The notes beneath the pieces were generated by a model. The model had not been told where the DNA came from, did no database searches, and saw only the letters and a program-made list of their open reading frames with translations. Shown piece by piece: positions 61,726 through 64,000 of a stretch of 64,000 nt of DNA; the stretch's first letter is position 1; each line of letters begins with the position of its first letter. Source of the stretch: Flavobacterium sp. K5-23. GTDB lineage: Bacteria; Bacteroidota; Bacteroidia; Flavobacteriales; Flavobacteriaceae. Where the stretch lies: NCBI RefSeq assembly GCF_023278045.1, contig NZ_CP056783.1, positions 310,001-374,000 on the forward strand, written 5' to 3'. The position numbers were made by a program, and so were the translations under genes.

Positions 61726-62553
61726 ATGATTCTCAGTCCAGATTACGTGGCAAGTTACGCCAATAGCTTCGTTAAAGCATTAATTGATTATTCCCCAAAA
61801 CTGATCTCCGCATTTGCCATTCTGTTTATTGGGCTTTATGCCATACGTCTAATCAATAGAATTACCCGGAAAATAATGGTGAAAAGAGAATTAGACCCTA
61901 CATTATCAAAATTTCTGGCAGATATTTTACTTTGGGTTTTGAGAATACTATTATTCGTCACATTTATCTCAAATTTAGGAATCGAGACTTCTTCTTTTGT
62001 GGCTATCCTTGGAGCTATGGGACTTGCAGTAGGATTGTCACTTCAGGGTTCCCTATCTAATTTCGCTGGAGGAATGCTAATTATATTATTCAAACCTTTT
62101 AAAGTGGGCGATTTAATCGAAACACAGGGAGTTATGGCCACTGTAAGTGAGATCCAAATATTTGTAACCAAATTAATCACCGCTAACAACGAAACTGTTT
62201 TTGTGCCTAATGGCGCGTTATCAAATGGCACAATAACCAACTTCTCCATGCAGGGATATCGTCGCGCCGATTTAACTTTTTCCATCTCTTACGACACCGA
62301 TATAAAAAAAGCAAAAGAATTGATTGAAGCTATTTTAGTAAACAATCCAAAAGTTCTTCAAACTCCCAAACCTGAAGTTTTTGTAAAAAACCTGACCGAC
62401 AGTTCAATCCAACTGGCAGTTAGACCTTGGGCAAAAAATGCGGATTTTGGAGTAGTGTTTACAGAAACATTAGAAAATTGTAAAACAGCATTTGATATAG
62501 CCGGAATTGCTATTCAGCCTTTTGTAAAGGAACAATCAAACAGTAACATCTAA
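61726..62553 (+). CDS. Small mechanosensitive channel, MscS family
   Basis: A 275-residue pressure-release channel of the MscS type. Three transmembrane segments are visible: about residues 20-44 (LISAFAILFIGLYAIRL), 60-85 (LLWVLRILLFVTFISNLG) and the pore helix with GAMGLAVGLSLQGSLSNFAGGMLIILFKPF near 93-122. The cytoplasmic beta and alpha/beta domains follow (GVMATVSEIQIFVTKLITANNETVFVPNGALSNGTITNFS). I chose ATG 61726, since earlier starts lie within the terminator-like hairpin. Confidence 0.92.
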   Translation: MILSPDYVASYANSFVKALIDYSPKLISAFAILFIGLYAIRLINRITRKIMVKRELDPTLSKFLADILLWVLRILLFVTFISNLGIETSSFVAILGAMGLAVGLSLQGSLSNFAGGMLIILFKPFKVGDLIETQGVMATVSEIQIFVTKLITANNETVFVPNGALSNGTITNFSMQGYRRADLTFSISYDTDIKKAKELIEAILVNNPKVLQTPKPEVFVKNLTDSSIQLAVRPWAKNADFGVVFTETLENCKTAFDIAGIAIQPFVKEQSNSNI

Positions 62554-62572
62554 TCAAATCATAGCTGATCTA

Positions 62573-63241
62573 TTATTTCTTGGAAGTAGTGATCATAAAA
62601 TCTTTCAAATAATAAGGTTCAAAATAAGCGACATCAACGGTGTCGTTTTTTTTGTGCTTTTCAAAACTAAGAAAGCTCATTTCTTTGGCAGAGGGATATT
62701 TAACATCTTCCAGAAAAATAAAATTTTCTTTCACCATAACGGTTTTACATTTTTCGGAACAATCGCCCACAAAATAAACAGGACCTTCAATTTCATCGAA
62801 TGAGTTCTCGGTGATAATTTCGGCTTGTACTTTCCTTTGTGATTCTAAATTAGAGTTGAAAACGGCACTATACACTTCCATTCTTCTGGCGTCAATCATT
62901 GGGACAATCAAGCCATCTGAAATTGTTGCCTGAGAAGCTAGCGTCTGTAATGTATCTACAGCTATTAAAGGAATATCTAATGCAAAGCAAAGTCCTTTGG
63001 CAGCAGAAACCCCAATACGCAAACCCGTATAAGAACCTGGTCCTTGACTCACGGCGATTGCAGTCAAATCTTTATATGTTATTTCAGCCTCTTTCAATAC
63101 GTCTTCAATAAAGACATGCAAACGCTCAGCGTGAGAATAACCCTCTTCGGCAATTTCATTACAACTGATGGTTACGCCGTCTTTAGCTAAGGCAACCGAA
63201 CAATTTTTAGTAGCTGTTTCTATGTTAAGTATATAGGACAC
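62573..63241 (-). CDS. tsaB: TsaB, tRNA t6A-synthesis subunit
   Basis: Partner of TsaD in forming threonylcarbamoyladenosine at position 37 of tRNA. The 222-residue protein has the ASKHA fold signature YILNIETATKNCSVALAKDG and the conserved GPGSYTGLRIGVSAAKGLC near 68-86. It starts with GTG at 63241 and has no upstream ATG in frame. It overlaps no gene; the MscS gene is convergent 20 bases away. Confidence 0.93.
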   Translation of the reverse strand: MSYILNIETATKNCSVALAKDGVTISCNEIAEEGYSHAERLHVFIEDVLKEAEITYKDLTAIAVSQGPGSYTGLRIGVSAAKGLCFALDIPLIAVDTLQTLASQATISDGLIVPMIDARRMEVYSAVFNSNLESQRKVQAEIITENSFDEIEGPVYFVGDCSEKCKTVMVKENFIFLEDVKYPSAKEMSFLSFEKHKKNDTVDVAYFEPYYLKDFMITTSKK

Positions 63242-63291
63242 TAGAGAATTATATTAAGATTGAATGGCAAAAATAGTCAAAAGTCCTTGAT

Positions 63292-63711
63292 TTATTTTTG
63301 AATAATAAAATTCGCGTTACTTTTTTCATAAAACCTTCTAAATATAAACGTAAACAATAAAATGAGAAAAATCGGCACACTAATCTTGTTATTCGGATCT
63401 AAAAAACTATACGAAAAAATACAAACCGAAAACAATAAAAACCCAATTGAAATTCCTTTATATAACTGTAACGAAACATTCGGTTTGATATAATATCGTT
63501 TTAATGTATCTGTTTTTATAACTATTTCATTTTCTACCAAATAATCATCACATTGTATAGAAACAATATGTTTTCCTGGTTCTAAAGACAAAAATCTTTT
63601 TGAATTTGAATATGTTAAAACTCCTTGATTAATTCCGTCTACAACAAGACTATATTTTTTACTTTTAAAAAAAATATCTTTCCTGATTTCGATCAATAAA
63701 TTATTAATCAT
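63292..63711 (-). CDS. Small membrane protein of unknown function, PEGA-like N-part
   Basis: A 139-residue protein. Residues 20-75 (YSLVVDGINQGVLTYSNSKRFLSLEPGKHIVSIQCDDYLVENEIVI) resemble a PEGA-type beta domain, and two hydrophobic segments follow (ISIGFLLFSVCIFSYSFL and VPIFLILLFTFIFRRF). It lies two bases after the efflux adaptor stop, so it may be in the same operon. Function unknown. Confidence 0.65.
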   Translation of the reverse strand: MINNLLIEIRKDIFFKSKKYSLVVDGINQGVLTYSNSKRFLSLEPGKHIVSIQCDDYLVENEIVIKTDTLKRYYIKPNVSLQLYKGISIGFLLFSVCIFSYSFLDPNNKISVPIFLILLFTFIFRRFYEKSNANFIIQK

Positions 63712-63712
63712 T

Positions 63713-64000
63713 TTATTTCTTGGTTTTATCTTTATCCGTTTTCAAAGTCACTTTATCTCCTGAATTCAATTCCTTCGTCACAGTCGAATAAGGACCCGTA
63801 ATTACCACATCTCCCTTTTTAAGACCTGTAACCACTTCAATATTAGAGTCGTCTTGAATTCCTGTTTTTATAACTCTGATTTTTGCTTTATCCCCAACTT
63901 TTACAAAAACACATTCAAATTTCTTATCGCTTTTTGGAGCTGCCTTACTCTCGTCAGATTCAGGATCAACTACTTTAAAGTCCTTCATTGCTACTGCAGC
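63713..64000 (-). CDS. Efflux-pump periplasmic adaptor (MacA/HlyD-like), C-terminal end
   Basis: The last 95 codons of a membrane-fusion protein whose start lies beyond the window. It ends with FVKVGDKAKIRVIKTGIQDDSNIEVVTGLKKGDVVITGPYSTV near residues 30-70 of the visible part, typical of the final domain of MacA-like adaptors, then a Lys-rich tail. The frame continues without a stop to 64000 (AAVAMKDF), so this is a truncated view, not a gene start. Confidence 0.8.
   Translation of the reverse strand, partial: AAVAMKDFKVVDPESDESKAAPKSDKKFECVFVKVGDKAKIRVIKTGIQDDSNIEVVTGLKKGDVVITGPYSTVTKELNSGDKVTLKTDKDKTKK

Noticed and set aside
1..64000. CRISPR arrays, tRNA, rRNA or riboswitch signals
   Set aside because: No regular spaced repeats or conserved RNA motifs were recognised on reading. 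A covariance-model search would be needed to exclude small RNAs.

Overview
The window looks like a chromosome segment of a Flavobacterium-like member of the Bacteroidota. The evidence is an AT-rich sequence, -7 promoter boxes of the form TAnnTTTG, almost no Shine-Dalgarno signals, a SusC-like TonB receptor with a DUF4249 lipoprotein partner, type IX secretion genes (a PorG-like protein and a PorP/SprF protein), a FolK-deoxynucleoside kinase fusion and two Skp/OmpH genes after BamA. I see no rRNA, tRNA, CRISPR array or transposase.

Layout. 1-16.5 kb is housekeeping: partial mutS, a DUF1573 protein, an rRNA/tRNA methyltransferase, folK-dNK, sppA, an AsmA-like protein, DUF2797, a GH3-family protein with a tiny lipoprotein, a VOC/SRPBCC/VOC trio, then clpX, clpP and tig. 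16.6-18.5 kb is an accessory insert: two overlapping AT-rich genes, an unknown soluble protein and a four-helix membrane protein, bounded by repeat elements. 18.5-22.5 kb holds an SRPBCC protein, small exported proteins, a MOSC protein, a cytochrome c lipoprotein and a YceI-like protein.

22.6-42.2 kb is a copper (possibly copper/silver) homeostasis island with every gene on the minus strand. In transcription order it encodes a Cys-rich exported protein, an HMA+DUF3347 protein, a TlpA-like thioredoxin, a periplasmic HMA protein, an outer-membrane-type protein, a metal-binding DUF3347 lipoprotein, a broken haem-binding-domain gene, a CusA-type RND pump split into two reading frames, a TolC-like protein, two CusB-like adaptors, an HMA-AraC regulator, a CopA-type P-type ATPase, a Met-repeat lipoprotein, a 45-residue membrane peptide, a DUF2911 protein, a PepSY protein and a multicopper oxidase carrying an apparent CopB-like beta-barrel. 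Cytoplasmic copper would leave through the ATPase; periplasmic copper would be bound by HMA, Met-rich and CxxC/CGM domains, oxidised by the multicopper oxidase and expelled by CusABC.

42.3-64 kb returns to core genes: a holin-like membrane protein, a hydrolase, an unknown lipoprotein, the DUF4249/TonB pair, pdxJ, then a co-directional envelope cluster (CBS protein, NAD kinase, PorG-like, uppS, bamA, two skp genes, murI), a gamma-carbonic anhydrase, a PorP/SprF protein, a NifU-type Fe-S scaffold, dodecin, an amphipathic stress-type protein, a MscS channel, tsaB and the tail of an efflux adaptor.

The most unusual points are the cleanly split CusA, the probable decay next to it, the oxidase-barrel fusion, the HMA-AraC regulator and the unassigned two-gene insert at 16.8-18.3 kb. 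All functional calls come from reading the sequence and family knowledge; no database search was run.
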